In this document: positions 1 through 11,615 of the stretch, piece after piece
How the letters are laid out: every line of letters starts with the position of its first letter
Position numbering within the stretch: the stretch's first letter is position 1
From: Nematopogon swammerdamellus
Taxonomy: Eukaryota > Arthropoda > Insecta > Lepidoptera > Adelidae
Assembly: GCA_946902875.1 (NCBI GenBank)
Contig: OX336349.1
Span: 13,353,891 to 13,417,890, forward strand
Direction of reading: 5' to 3'
DNA length: 64,000 bases
The notes under the pieces: model-generated
Database searches by the model: none
Seen by the model: only the letters and a program-made list of their open reading frames with translations
Told to the model about the DNA's origin: nothing
Made by a program: the position numbers and the translations under genes

Positions 1-119
1 TGATTTTATGTGGTCAGAATTATCAAGCTTAAATTATAGTTATTCTAGCTCTCAAACTATATCTTAACACTGTAAGCGGTGTCTATTGTGTAGCTAGTCA
101 CAATGTATTGTAATTGAAG

Positions 120-258
120 ACGTTAAAAAAGAACCCTGCGAAGTTTCTTGCCGGCTCTTCTTTGTGGGTGTAATCGAACCGGATTGTAAAAACTAAACAG
201 GACAAATTCAAGCGTAGTGTACTACCATACGAATGATGAATAAAGAATAAAGAATAAA
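120..258 (+). repeat. LINE/SINE-type 3' tail repeat, copy 1
   Basis: The segment reads roughly CTGCGAAGTTTCTTGCCGG, then a stretch around TGGGTGTAATCGAACC, and ends in an AATAAAGAATAAA tail. Related segments lie near 8086-8147 (- strand), 39066-39185 (+) and 48425-48490 (+). The A-rich, AATAAA-containing end and the 5' truncation suggest a retroposed tail. The parent element is not in the window. Confidence 0.55.
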
Positions 259-815
259 AAGAATATGTCGTAGATAGATCCTAAACTTAACTAATTTACA
301 TAATAACTTGAAACCAGAATTATACGTAGGTATGAATATGAATGGCGGGCGCGGACTACTTTTAGAAAAAGTTTAGAAAATTATTCTAATAAAAATGTAG
401 TATTTACCTACCTACCTAATTAATATGAAAAGAATGCCTTTTTAAGACTATTTTTTTCGAATTTCTTACTATTTTTGTCAGACATAGCACCCATTCCTTA
501 TCCATTAATCCTACTAAGTTCACCACAAACAACAATTTCGACAAGAACAGTCGACATCGTGTCGGTTCAAATTGACCTGTCATTGGTTTGGTGACACCGG
601 CAGTTAAGCCAAGTGCGAGTTACGACCTATCAGTCTCAACGCTTCTATTGGATACTATACAGCTGCGTGGGAACGGACTTAATATGTCACCTATATAACG
701 GTATCACTTCTTAGTAATTATGTCATTCATAGTACTACATACATATATGAAGCAAACTCGTATAATACAGTAGACCAAAGAAACGTCGACCAAAAAGACC
801 GCGAATAATATTAAC
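259..815. other. Non-coding stretch, no gene seen
   Basis: AT-rich sequence with no long open frame, no protein similarity I recognise and no clear repeat boundary. Confidence 0.6.
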
Positions 816-1028
816 ATTCACAGAACCGGGAAAATGTGGAACGCACTCCCTGCCCATCTATTTCCTCCCAAGTACAGCCTGGGGTTTTTCAAAAGGGGCG
901 TGGAAAGGCTTCTGTCAGGCCTGCATGGCATTTGCAATCCCCGTGCATCAAAGAATGTCCATGGGCATCGTTAGACACCTATTTGTAGGTGAAACGATGC
1001 CACATGTCGCGCTATCGATAAAAAAATC
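816..1028 (+). mobile_element. CR1-type LINE 3' end, 5'-truncated copy
   Basis: This matches the last ~60 codons and short 3' UTR of the LINE at 16985-20900. It encodes the same C-terminal residues (HRTGKMWNALPAHLFPPKY), the same stop region and the same ending around GCGCGCTATCGATAAAAAAA. It is a dead-on-arrival copy, truncated in the 5' direction as usual for target-primed retroposition. It shows that this CR1 family has several insertions in the locus. Confidence 0.85.
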
Positions 1029-3731
1029 CATGGTATTTAGAATAAAAGCGACTTCATGCTGTTCTGCCCTGTCTGTCGTTTTGAATGAATCTCTCACTTC
1101 TATGACAACTTAATCGTAATATTTTGTATTCCTACTTAATTCGGGTTTCTCAAGTCCAAACTGTCCAATTTCACTGAATTTTCCTCATCAATTAGTAAAT
1201 TATCTCGCCTAAATTGCCGGCTTGTTCGCCCGATCAGCTCCACATCCACGACAACGCGTATAGCTTATCATATTTGCTCTTGCCCGCTGATGGTCTAACT
1301 AAGGTATATAATCATTGGGGCTTATAATGTGTTGTTTATTTTGAGTTTCCGCGGGCACGTCGTCGGCTCGCCGATGGTAATCTCGTGGACCACTCCGCCC
1401 TGCGTGCGCCTGCGTCTCCGCCTTTACTCTGCTGCGTTCTCTCAATATAGTGACGCACGCGGACTGGTCCTTACAGCTTACACGTATCGATAAATTTGTT
1501 TTTTGTTCTGTATAGCGCGTTGACTAGTTCAATCAATTTATCAAATTCAATAAATTTCATATACCTTGGCAATTGGCATCATTTAGCAGCTAAAGTTAAG
1601 CGTACGTAAGGGGCTTCACGTTGGAAGCTCAAATCAAAATTAGAAACGAAGGCTGAACAATAGATCTTCATACACTTGAATGTCCTTACTGATTTTGAGT
1701 ATTCGATCCAATTGACAACCTGATCGTCTGATTTGTTTTTGAATGTAACTATAAATTACATTGACAATGTCTTATCGTGGCGTGTATTTCCTAAATAAAT
1801 AATCAGTTTGTTCTATTTTTTTTTATTTAATCTGAAATACATCCTTTCCTATTACTTTAAGTGACCTATTCTTGTATATACCTATAATTGGTTTCTCGGA
1901 AACAATTTCGATGAGATTTTATATTTGAATAATGTCCAAGTTTATATGATTTATATGATGAAGTGTCATCCCTGAGACAATCCGTTTTCACACAAAAACA
2001 AAATTGTTTTTAAAACGCCATCTCTTAGAATATTGAGTTACCATTAAGCTGAAATATTCATACTGTTACGTAGAGTAATCTGTTGTTCCGACTGCAAACT
2101 CGAAAGACGCAAAGGGGAGCTAGGTCGCCCAGGTACTGCTAGTATTTGGTGACAAATTACTACGAACTATAGACATATCAACTTTTATTTTCATCGATAT
2201 CCACATCATTGAAGTATCGACTCCCACCCTCATCCCTGCGGTTGAATCTCGATTTGCGCCTGCGCTGTAATTGGGATGATAATCAGATGCAGATATCTGC
2301 GTCTTTCTCTCGCGCGCGCGCGCTCGTCTCTCTCCCTATCTCCCTTGCTTCGTTCTCTGTTGCGGTTCCCGAAGGCGGCCGACTCCTCAATCATCTCGCA
2401 ACTCGGCTCCCCCGGGCTCGAGTGTGTAATCAAATCACCGTAGTTTGCAATGGCAGGATAATTTTCATTTTTAACGACCCACGAACTGCGCACCGCGCTT
2501 ATGGAATAAGTTGAATGAGAAATGAACGAGTTTTTACGTTTTTCCGACGAGTTTTACATATGCAATAATATGTCGGTAGCCAAAGACAGTTTTAACACAG
2601 TTTAGCACAGTTTTAACAAGACTTTTATAAGCTTGACATATGCCACGGATTTGTCTATTCACCATGGGCAGTTAACGATGCCCGGTGTCCGTTCTGCCAC
2701 AAACAACATTTGTTCCATTCATTCCAACATTCCAAGGGCCTACGTTTTGATGATTGTTTAACGTCTTACGCTTTCTGAAGATTAGCACTAAGTGGAAAAT
2801 TTTAAATACACACATGAGCAGCTCCTCTCCTTCCACTTTGAGTGTTAGCTGGCGTCATCATGAAGTTTCCACCATAATGTTCTCGTATTGCAACCAAAGA
2901 TTTTGTAAGGAGAGATGATGTATCATGAACACCCCTTCGTATCGGGACCGCTGTCGCCAGTTTTCCATCGCACATAATCACAATTCAGGACAAACGCATC
3001 CTTCAAAAAACTTTGATTGCAACATTATAGTTAACATTCTGACAAGCTCTAACTAAGCTCGTAAGCAGAGATAGGAAACGAATTACAATAAATAAAAGTC
3101 GTCTGACTGCAAAAGTTGGGATGGTAGGCAGGTACTATGTCCCAAAAAACCCTTTTATAAGGTGAGCTTTTACACAGAGAAATACATTTATTTTAATCAA
3201 CTCATTCTGGCAGTGTAAAGTTTTCCTCGCCGTGTAAAGGTGATAGTTGTCTTCTACGCTGTGTACCCACTTTGAGAATAAATTTCACTCAGATTCCACC
3301 TAAATAGTGATTCATTACCAGTTACCGTCAGATGAACTTTTGTAAACTCGCATCACACACCGAATCGTCTTGTTCATTGCCCGGGTGAAGGTTAGCGTTC
3401 AATCACTCTCTACTTTATAGTATTTCGATTGTCTCCGTCCCGCTCTCGCGTACGGACTCCGTTGTTGGTGCGAGCGGGACAACACTATCAGAAAATAATG
3501 CCGATGCTGCGGGGCTGCAAGACAGTTCCCGCCACAACACAGATCATATCGCTTCTCGTTATTGGAACACGCTTTTTGTCTTGCCTGTACAGTACAAGCG
3601 CTGTTGGAAGATACACCAAATACAATATTCTGCGTGAGTAAGCAGATAGGGATGCAAACGAGTATTTTTTTAATACCTAGTTATATTTTTATCGGCACAG
3701 CGAGTACAATTATTCAGATACATACCTCCTT
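1029..3731. other. Non-coding stretch
   Basis: No coding exon recognised. A GC-rich pyrimidine/CG patch with an alternating CG run lies at about 2308-2345. Open frames here are short and show no domain. Weak dispersed-repeat character only. Confidence 0.55.
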
Positions 3732-3934
3732 ACGGCACGGTCCTTCCACCGAGTCGTGCAGCAGGTGGGTCTTTGTGCCTTACTTGCTACTTGATAGTTA
3801 TCTTGTCCGAATACTTGGCTAAACGTGATGGTCGATGTTTTGTTGCAATTTTCCAGAGTTCTTGTAGCACAACACCGATTACTCTGCTTACCCAGATTTT
3901 CGGGATACAGCGTGTGTGGTATGTATGTATGTAC
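3732..3934 (+). repeat. TATG-tailed dispersed repeat (family Z), copy 1
   Basis: The core runs from CACGGTCCTTCCACCGAGTC, through a segment around CTTGATAGTTATCTTGTCCG, to CCGATTACTCTGCTTACCC and a GGGATACAGCGTGTG...TATGTATGTATG tail. Related copies lie at 11403-11615 (-), 24111-24310 (+) and 62384-62655 (+). The directional microsatellite tail suggests a retroposed SINE-like or LINE-tail element. Confidence 0.7.
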
Positions 3935-4016
3935 CTCCTTACTGTTGTGTACGTGTGGTGGTGTGGTCGGTGGTACACTTGAGTTCCATACGGGTGTGCC
4001 TTGGAAAGATCTGCAG

Positions 4017-4153
4017 AGCCAGGTGTGCTTATGATCACGACCGACAGTCGACCGACCGCACCATGGAGCTACCGAGGCTGACTACTTGCAGCACTATGGT
4101 GAATTACTCTGCTTACCCCGATTGTCGGAATACAGCCTGACTGTATGTATGTG
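4017..4153. repeat. tRNA-like SINE head fragment (- strand) fused to a family Z tail (+ strand)
   Basis: 4017-4081 read on the - strand is the tRNA-like head of the SINE described at 45172-45538 (AGCCTCGGTAGCTC and the adjoining bases). It is followed at 4084-4153 by a second, plus-strand family Z 3' end (TTACTCTGCTTACCCCGATTGTCGG, shortened here, then TATGTATG). This is a nested or rearranged insertion next to Z copy 1. Confidence 0.6.
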
Positions 4154-4845
4154 TAGAGCTATGAGGTAAAAGGTGAAGGGGTGTCGTGTCCTCTGGCTCC
4201 ACGTGTAGCTGCAGCTGATGTTGTATGGGCTAGTGCCCAGTTGTTCTGCCAATCAATCTGTATTTATGCGAGGCGTATTTGATATTTCAACAATGTGTTA
4301 AGTGGCGTATGAAATTCTTAATTACTCGTTATTCGCCACCTGTTGGTGTGCTAGTGAATCTTTCTGTTTCGTCGTCGCTAAGCGATGTAGGTTATTATCG
4401 ATCTTTATTATTCAGTTGTGGGATAGGTGTCGCTATTACCACAGTATTCCTCCCCCCAGTCGTGACGTAGTCCGTAGATTGGTCGCAAATGCTAGCGTGT
4501 ACTGCGCTCGAGCTTTGTAGCGGGCGCGCGGTGCCGCTTCTCGTTAGCCGGCGGAGATGCACGCCGCCGATACTGCGGCCGACAGACAACCAGCATTATT
4601 TACCACCGTACCGTCCCCCGCCGCGCCTGCGCATCCCACCCACCACACCCCACACCCAACACCAATCCCAGCACCGTCCGTATAGATGAGGTAGTTTATT
4701 ACACATCCTAAGTAGTCATAGCATGATGTTGTGCCTTGTTCAACTATCTTTATTGCCCGACTGCACCGCGAAGCGGAAGGTTTATGAATTAAGCGTTTAT
4801 GTATGTATGTATTTGTACAGCCTTAGAGTTTTTTTATGTAAACGA
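4154..4845. other. Non-coding stretch with a GC-rich patch
   Basis: About 4500-4690 is rich in CCG and CCAC repeats and keeps several overlapping short frames open. None shows a domain or convincing splice sites. I see no gene. Confidence 0.5.
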
Positions 4846-4960
4846 AAATGGGTGGCTGTGCCGAGAGACCAATAGTACAGTCGACAGAGCCAAAAACACC
4901 TCCACTCACGAAAACACGCTCAGTGAGGCGCCATGCCAGCAGATTTGCGGACTGCTGAAA
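4846..4960 (+). repeat. Dispersed repeat family W, copy 1
   Basis: It contains GGCTGTGCCGAGAGACCAAT and GAGGCGCCATGCCAGCAG. Diverged copies lie at 40751-40868 and 49650-49765, all on the same strand. It sits immediately before the CR1 fragment at 4967. Class unknown. Confidence 0.55.
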
Positions 4961-4966
4961 TGAAAT

Positions 4967-5173
4967 TTTATTCACAGAACCGCGAAAATGTGGAACGCAC
5001 TCCCTGCCAATCTATTTCCTCCCGAATACAGCCTGGGGGTTTTCAAAAGGAGCGGGAAAAGGCTGCTGTCAGGCCAGCATGACATTCGCAATCCCCGTGC
5101 ATCACAGAATGTCCATGGGCATCGCTAGACACCTACTTGTAGGTGAAACTATGACACATGTCGCGCTATCCAT
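4967..5173 (+). mobile_element. CR1-type LINE 3' end, second truncated copy
   Basis: This is the same C-terminal ORF2 and 3' UTR segment as 816-1028. Point changes (for example ACCGCGAAA for ACCGGGAAA) show that it is an independent, older copy. Confidence 0.85.
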
Positions 5174-6608
5174 CAGAATGTTGCGCCTTGCTGGGCTGTG
5201 CATTTCTGCTCTTCCAGTCCTTGATATAACCTTCATGCCCTGTGCTGTCCCTTGAAGTTGTCGACCTTCTATCAACGCAATCAAAGTATACGGTTATTCC
5301 TGTCCTGTGTTATAGCACAAAGGAGGTCCCATTTTTCAGTTTTTCGCTTATATCTCGAAAACGGTGCAACTGTTCAATTACGAAATAAGAGGTGATAAAA
5401 TTCTCTACAACTTTGATATATGCACTTTTTACCAATTCTCAATCGTTGTCGAGATATAAGGTCCGAAAAGAGGCCGATTTTATTTGCAAATAAAGGCAAA
5501 AATCCGTTTTTGTCATACATTGCTCCTTGCCCCCCCCCCCCCCCCCCCCCCCCCCCTCTAGGGCGCACCCCCCACAGGTGGGGACTTATAGTATGTTTAC
5601 CTCCTAACTAGTCAGAACAAGGTTCCGAAGTCAAACCTTCTGATTTCGAGCTTTCCGGCTAGAATCATTCGTTTCCTGGCCTACATAGACAAGCCATAAC
5701 ATGACACTGTGAGGAAACCTGTACCACAGAATAGAAAAGAGTACTCCGTACATACAATACTAAGGTCTGTACAACTTTACTGGGTATTTTCGATATTTTT
5801 TGGTCGACGGCATTTCAGAGTAGCGCGCACGCACAGTCCGTCATCAGGGCGAGTGCCTGGCTGCGCCCTGGTGATGGACTACGCTCGCTCTAAATATGGA
5901 CAGCACGCGCCAGTCAGAAAGGTCGCGTCGGCAAACGTCGGTTCACCTGTACCTCAACCAGTTGGTATGCTCAAATTGTAGCCGACTCGATTGGTTATGG
6001 ATACGAAACCCTAAAAAAGACCGTAGTGGTAAGCCAAATTAACCGAGTAACGTTAACATCCATGGCAGACTAAAAGTGTTTGTTTTTGTGTACAAGGTTG
6101 CCTGAAGAGAACTGTATTAAGTAGAAAAACATGCATAAACTTCTTGTGACCGCACTGGCTGTTTAAAGGCTAAAGTAAGCGTCTTGACTTGACTAATACC
6201 TACAGACAGGTGCCACATCTATCACACATGAGTTGACGGTTCGTACAGGAAATGCAATAAAATTCAAAATTGTAAGTCCTAGCGTGACGGGTATAATCGG
6301 AGCCCTCACGAAGGGGCCCGGAGCTTTGGGTGGGCTCCGTCTTCTTTTTTTTTCACTCGAAAACGGGGATTTTGTTAGTTTTCGAATGATGGATCGGTGT
6401 ATAATTAAATGTTATTAACGAACTCCGAAGACCCGCTCGTGTGTCCAATTATATTATTATAAACTTGCCTCGCGTTTCGCTCGTAGAAGCTTCGAGTTTC
6501 TCTCGGTATACTTTATAGTAAATACGCATCACGTCACGTAACAGTCGCTGTGAAGTTAACCAACTGCGCAACCCCTTTGCTTGGCCGTCAAACATTGTGG
6601 ATAGCTTT
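5174..6608. other. Non-coding stretch containing a 27-base C tract
   Basis: 5530-5556 is an uninterrupted run of 27 C residues; the opposite strand is G27 and could form G-quadruplexes. It is followed by a CT-rich, GC-rich segment. No gene is recognised in the remainder. The short open frames spanning the C run encode polyproline or polyglycine only because of the homopolymer. Confidence 0.7.
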
Positions 6609-6915
6609 AGGACTCGGCTACACGGCCGGTTGTATCCTCGGTTGTATCACCAACTAAACAGTTTAGTTGATTTGAGCATGACGACCGATTTCTCTCCAAC
6701 CCAACTGTTTAGTTGTTGAGGCACAGATGAGATACTTTGATACGGACGATTGTTCAGTCATTCGCCCTAGGTCACACATAGGTCGGCGATCGACTAAAAA
6801 TTTGGCCGCTGGAGGCATTGCATAATTTTTTTAGTTGTACCAAATTTTTTGTTGTCTGGTGGAGAGTCGGTGCCAACTAAAAAGTTGAGTTGGTGCCGCC
6901 GTGTGCGAGCCCTCG
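6609..6915. mobile_element. Probable MITE with imperfect terminal inverted repeats
   Basis: The left end, GGACTCGGCTACACGGC, is imperfectly inverted at the right end (GCCGCCGTGTGCGAGCCCTC). The inside carries several copies of the AACTAAACAGTTTAGTTG-type palindromic motif. It is about 300 bp and non-coding. Superfamily not assigned and target duplication not clear. Confidence 0.5.
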
Positions 6916-8085
6916 TCATTTTGCATATATTTTGGAAATTGTTTGATAACGATTAAATAGTTTAGTTGGATAAGAATCGGTCGTCTACTCGAACTCTTAG
7001 CCGTATGCACTGACGCCGCTCGCACTGGAACAAGTTACTTGTCTCGGCGACTCCTTTCGGTGCAATTATGCTTTATTTGAATACTGACTCCGCATTGCAT
7101 GGTTTTGGTTCGATCACAGCACAGAGTTTCGAAGTCTGGAAAATTACTGCTAAGTTATGTAAATTAAACGTCACACCTCGTTAATTTAAATCGCCGCTGT
7201 CGCCAGACCTTCCAAATTTCTCCACTCTGCTCCAAAAGTACCTACACATCTATTGTTCATTCTAGTTACCGGTCAGGAAATGATAAATCTTCAGTGCCCA
7301 AACATGCAATTAAAAATAACGTTGCTATTTAAACGCTGCTGTAGCAATTAAAACCACCGTTTAAATTATCTAATTAATTTGTAAGCACGACTCGAGTTCT
7401 TTTATGGAACCTGCATGGTTGCCTATGCATAACGCCTTGTTCCTGGTTTGAATGAGGTGTCCTGTCAGCGCTTTCCTTTTATTCTTATCGGCTACACTGA
7501 ACTGCTACAGTTACTACACTGGTGGGAAAACACAATTTTACCCCTTGACCACGAGTATCTGTTCCTGTGTGTGTGTGCTGGTTTGTCTACACTACACGAG
7601 CTGTTCAAATATGACCAGACACTTAGCGCCTGCTCTCACAAACGAGAAGACGTAGGCTGTCGAGTTCGTAACTACGTGCGAGTTTACGAAGACAGCCCCG
7701 GCCTCCGCCGCCGCGATGCGACGCGACTACGCTTACGTTAATACATATAGAGTAGATAAAATACATTTGCTCACAATTTGCATTTGCTTACAATAAAAGC
7801 TCGTTGGTAGATAAACCCTGTATGATATTATTTTGACGCTATGAAGTTTGTTACGCGACCAACTGTGCTTGAGCAATCCCCAGGTGAGACGTAAAAATTT
7901 TATTAACTACTGACTGATGGATGACTGAAGAAAACGGGACATAAAAGTACGCATCAGTACTTAAACTCATTTGAAAGCTCTGGAAATATTTTCCCCATGC
8001 AGAGGGATATTAAAATTGGCTAAGATATTTTTCTTTATTGTATATTGATCATTCATATGGCAGTAAGACTGCACTCGAACTTGTC
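6916..8085. other. Non-coding stretch
   Basis: The open frame around 7448-7741 (97 codons) has no recognisable domain and ends in a CG-rich patch. I do not call it a gene. Confidence 0.5.
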
Positions 8086-8147
8086 ACAATTTGTTCTATC
8101 TGGTTCGATTACACCCACGAAGAAGAACCGACAAGAAACTTGCAGGG
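8086..8147 (-). repeat. LINE/SINE-type 3' tail repeat, copy 2
   Basis: The reverse complement matches the 120-258 repeat (AAGTTTCTTGTCGGTTC, TGGGTGTAATCGAACC). Confidence 0.5.
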
Positions 8148-10181
8148 TATTATTTTTCACACATATTAATACAAGTATTTTAGTGACTAGCTACATAATA
8201 AGAACACCGCCTATAGTCTATCGAAAACACAGCTTGAGAGCAAGATTAACAATTTTACTGAGAGTTCTGACTACAAAGACTTATTATACTATAAGTGTAT
8301 CAGGTGTAAAGAGCCTTTGTCAAACTTTGATACCTACTAAAGTATCATAGTACTTACATAAAACATACAGTGCGTACTACAATGTAGCATAAATTGTCAA
8401 AAAATAAATAATATATAAATATTAAGATACTCGAAGTATCAAGTTGTCAATGGGTTAATAAAATATAGGTACTAATCGTACCTAGTCAAGCGTTAAATAA
8501 AATTATGCAGTCAGGTAAGTAGTATATTAAAAGGATATGGCTGAAATTCAGCAAGCTCCAAGACGTTTTATCATACCGATCCAGTCCATCGTATTTTGGG
8601 CGTAATGTGACAATTCGTAGTAACTACAACTACTAACCATAAATCAAATCTTATCTGAATATGCAAATAATCGTAAAATTTTATAACTCAACCATTTTTT
8701 TATAGAATATGTACCTACACAATACAATGTCCTTAATATCTGCGTATTTTTTTTTACCGCACCCAAATAGAAAATGCAAAAATTCTACCAAAACAAAATT
8801 CAAAACCAATTCCATTGTATGCCCCAAAAACCTTCACTTGTCTGCGGCAGGTAGCCTTTTTTGCCGACGGTGGTTGGGGACGGTCGGCAAAAAAAGACAT
8901 AACAAAGGCGTTATTTATTACCAGGCTGTTTCGAGTTCGGAAACTTCGACGTCAACCAGTAGTTCCATTTCCATAATATTTAGACTTTATCCTGCAGGAA
9001 TATCCTCTGCTGGATACGTGAATATCGCGATTCAATATTCGTATTGTGATGTCATTATTTTTACAAAATACCTACATCGATTGAAAAAAAAAATAGCAAT
9101 CTCAAAAAACACTTCTCTACCATTTTCGAATTTTTCTTCGATCATTTCCGTTTACGGGATTTTTAAATAGTTTATAGTGACGTAAATCTTTGTAATCTGG
9201 ATAGGGGTCACCAAGTAGGTATGATTATCATGTCATCTTTTATTGGTGGGTTCCTTGGTGTTTCGCCATTGCAGTCACTCTACTTGGACCCATTGTGCGT
9301 GTCATCCCGGCCGCTATTCTACTCTATCCAGCCGCTCCTTCCAGAAGTCCTGCAGACGGCCGACGACGTCCTTGCGTCTTGGAGTGTTCTCGGTTGATCG
9401 TGTCTACATATCTTTCATTTCCTAATGCTGGCAACAAGCCTCCCAGGAGTATTTCGCAATACTAAAGGCTTATATTTAGTCATGTACCAAGTAGACCCAA
9501 AGTATTATTGGCATCCGTAAAAGATGTCCTAGAGATTGAACAGTGGATTTTTTTTATTCTCATAAAACAAAGGAATGCCTACCCAGCTGCTAGGTTTTAT
9601 AGATAACTTCGAATAAAAACTACAAATATCGGCCGTTCGTGACACGCAATCCCAACTTCCGTTTAATAACAATGCCTACAAGACATACTGGACTGGTGTC
9701 CTAAACAAACAAGTAATTTCCATGAAGATCGTCCGGCCGGCCACGCCGCTTGTCGGGCACATAGAGCGTAAACTGTCCGACGACGTATTGATTTATTGAT
9801 CGTAAGGAGAAGTCTCACATCCCTGTAATTTAAACATGAACCAAAAAACTATACACGGAACGTTTCCAATACTCGGGAAAGGAGAGCGCTGGAGACGCAT
9901 TCAGCTAAGAGAAACGAAGCTTTCACGTATAATTTTAACAAGAATCGAAGCCACTCGAATGCTTACTCAAAGCACACTTGCGGGACATTTAGTTAGATGA
10001 AGACATTGTGCGAAGATTTCGTTGTCCGTCCGTTCGTAGTGCGTCTACTGCGAAACATGAATATGTGGTAAACAGATGAATAAGATGTTTCGACACCAAT
10101 GTCTTCTACGAGTTTCAGCAGTCGCAGATCTTCCTCTGCGTGACGCGAAAGATATTTTACTTAGAATATCGCAGTTATGAC
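8148..10181. other. Non-coding stretch
   Basis: A 153-codon open frame at 8709-9170 is low in complexity (S/T/K/I-rich) and shows no domain. A GC-richer patch at about 9280-9400 may be an old repeat remnant. No gene supported. Confidence 0.5.
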
Positions 10182-10326
10182 TAAAGCCGCGTCTCCTGCG
10201 CATGCATTATCGAAACATTACACAAAAACATTTGTTTTCATACAAATGTGTATGGCCACGCCCCAATGCTTCGATGTTTCTGTGTAATGTTTCGAAAAAA
10301 AAACATTCGCAGGAGACGCGGCTTAA
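10182..10326. mobile_element. Harbinger-like MITE, TAA target duplication
   Basis: The element spans 10185-10323. Its ends are AGCCGCGTCTCCTGCG and the inverted CGCAGGAGACGCGGCT, followed internally by a further inverted match (CGAAACATTACACA / TGTGTAATGTTTCG). TAA is duplicated on both sides (10182-10184, 10324-10326), as is typical of PIF/Harbinger. It is 139 bp with no coding capacity. Confidence 0.75.
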
Positions 10327-10371
10327 AATAGTTTAGTTTTATTACATGGAGTATGGTTATAATAAGCCCGA

Positions 10372-10447
10372 GGTGTGGTGGCGTGCCTTGGGAGAGGCCT
10401 ATGTCCAGCAGTGGACCGATACAGGCTGATGATGATGATGATGATAA
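10372..10447 (+). mobile_element. RTE-type LINE 3' end with TGA microsatellite tail
   Basis: The plus strand encodes a terminal peptide LGEAYVQQWTDTG, then a TGA stop that runs directly into a GATGATGAT tail. The same C-terminus (EAYVQQWT) ends the fragment at 55384-55696. This is the extreme 3' end of a lepidopteran-type RTE LINE. Confidence 0.7.
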
Positions 10448-11402
10448 AGCCCGAGGCCATAATATGAATGCCCGAAGCTCTTCTACATTCAGTTGAGTTG
10501 ACCCCTCCTATCGATCGCCATGTCTTCTAATCGTAGTCCACATTGAAACCCCAGATATTTCCCTTTTCCTTTCTTCCTCGGAGCAGCGGCGGCGGCGGCG
10601 GCGCGGCGCGGAGCTCGGCTCGGCTCGGTGCGGCGGTGCAGGCAGGAGGCCGCGCAGGATACGGGTTTCGGTGGGATGTTTTTCATTATTATGCTCGTTT
10701 TTTCCTTCGTTACTCGTTAAACCGACACGAGAGCAGATGCACGGAGAGATCTACGACTTAGAACCACATGACGTCCGAAAATAGTTGTAGAGCGTCTACT
10801 CGTATTTAAATATTTGATGGGGTCATATTTTTTCGGAAACAGTTACTTTGGATCACAGTTGATATTTTACTATTGGTAATGCGCGTGTTTCTTGCTGCTG
10901 TGGGATGATGACACGAGTGTACCTACATTTTACTTGGTTTCTTTATATGTTCGATTCGAATTTGGTTTATGGTTGGTTAGTTTATTTCGTGTTTTCATCG
11001 ATGCTATTGGGCTCTTGCTAACAAGATGGCGCGCTGCAGTTTCTGCAACACATTATGCTAATAGGGTCGAGATATTCATTTTATTCAACAACGGGAGCGG
11101 CTATGTAAGACAATCTCGTTACGAGATACTTTGATTATAAACTTGTTTTACATACAATGGAAACATTACATTTCTGCATACATGGTGGCGTTGGGGTCTT
11201 TGCTTGTAGTGAAAGCTCAAGAGAGCGGCACTAAGTCGCATTTTCAATCGTCAATATTAAGTACTCTAACTAAAATTATTAAAACTGAACCAATAGCTTC
11301 TATAGTCCTAACAGTTTGAACTGACTGACACTAAAGCGTGCTTGCTTTCGTGTCAGTCAAACAAGAAAGTACCTAAATATTTACATATTTGTAAGACGTT
11401 AT
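10448..11402. other. Non-coding stretch with a GC-rich patch
   Basis: 10580-10660 is a CGG/CGCGG-rich patch. Neighbouring open frames are short and domain-free. Confidence 0.5.
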
Positions 11403-11615
11403 CCGGACAATCGGGGTAAGCAGAGTAATCGGTATTGTGCTGCAAGTACTCTTGTAAATTACAGCACAACCCCGACCACCACGTTTAGCAATGTATTAAG
11501 ACCAAATAACTATCAAGTACCTAGAAAGTAAGGCACGAAGACTCAACTCCTGCATGACTTGGTGGAAGGACCGTGCCAAGGTGAGAGGTGGCTAACCTGT
11601 CGCTTTTTAGCACGG
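11403..11615 (-). repeat. Family Z dispersed repeat, copy 2
   Basis: The reverse complement matches 3732-3934 through the CACGGTCCTTCCACC and TTACTCTGCTTACCCCGATT segments. Confidence 0.7.

Noticed and set aside
5374..5611. Frames with polyglycine or polyproline
   Set aside because: Caused by the C27 homopolymer.
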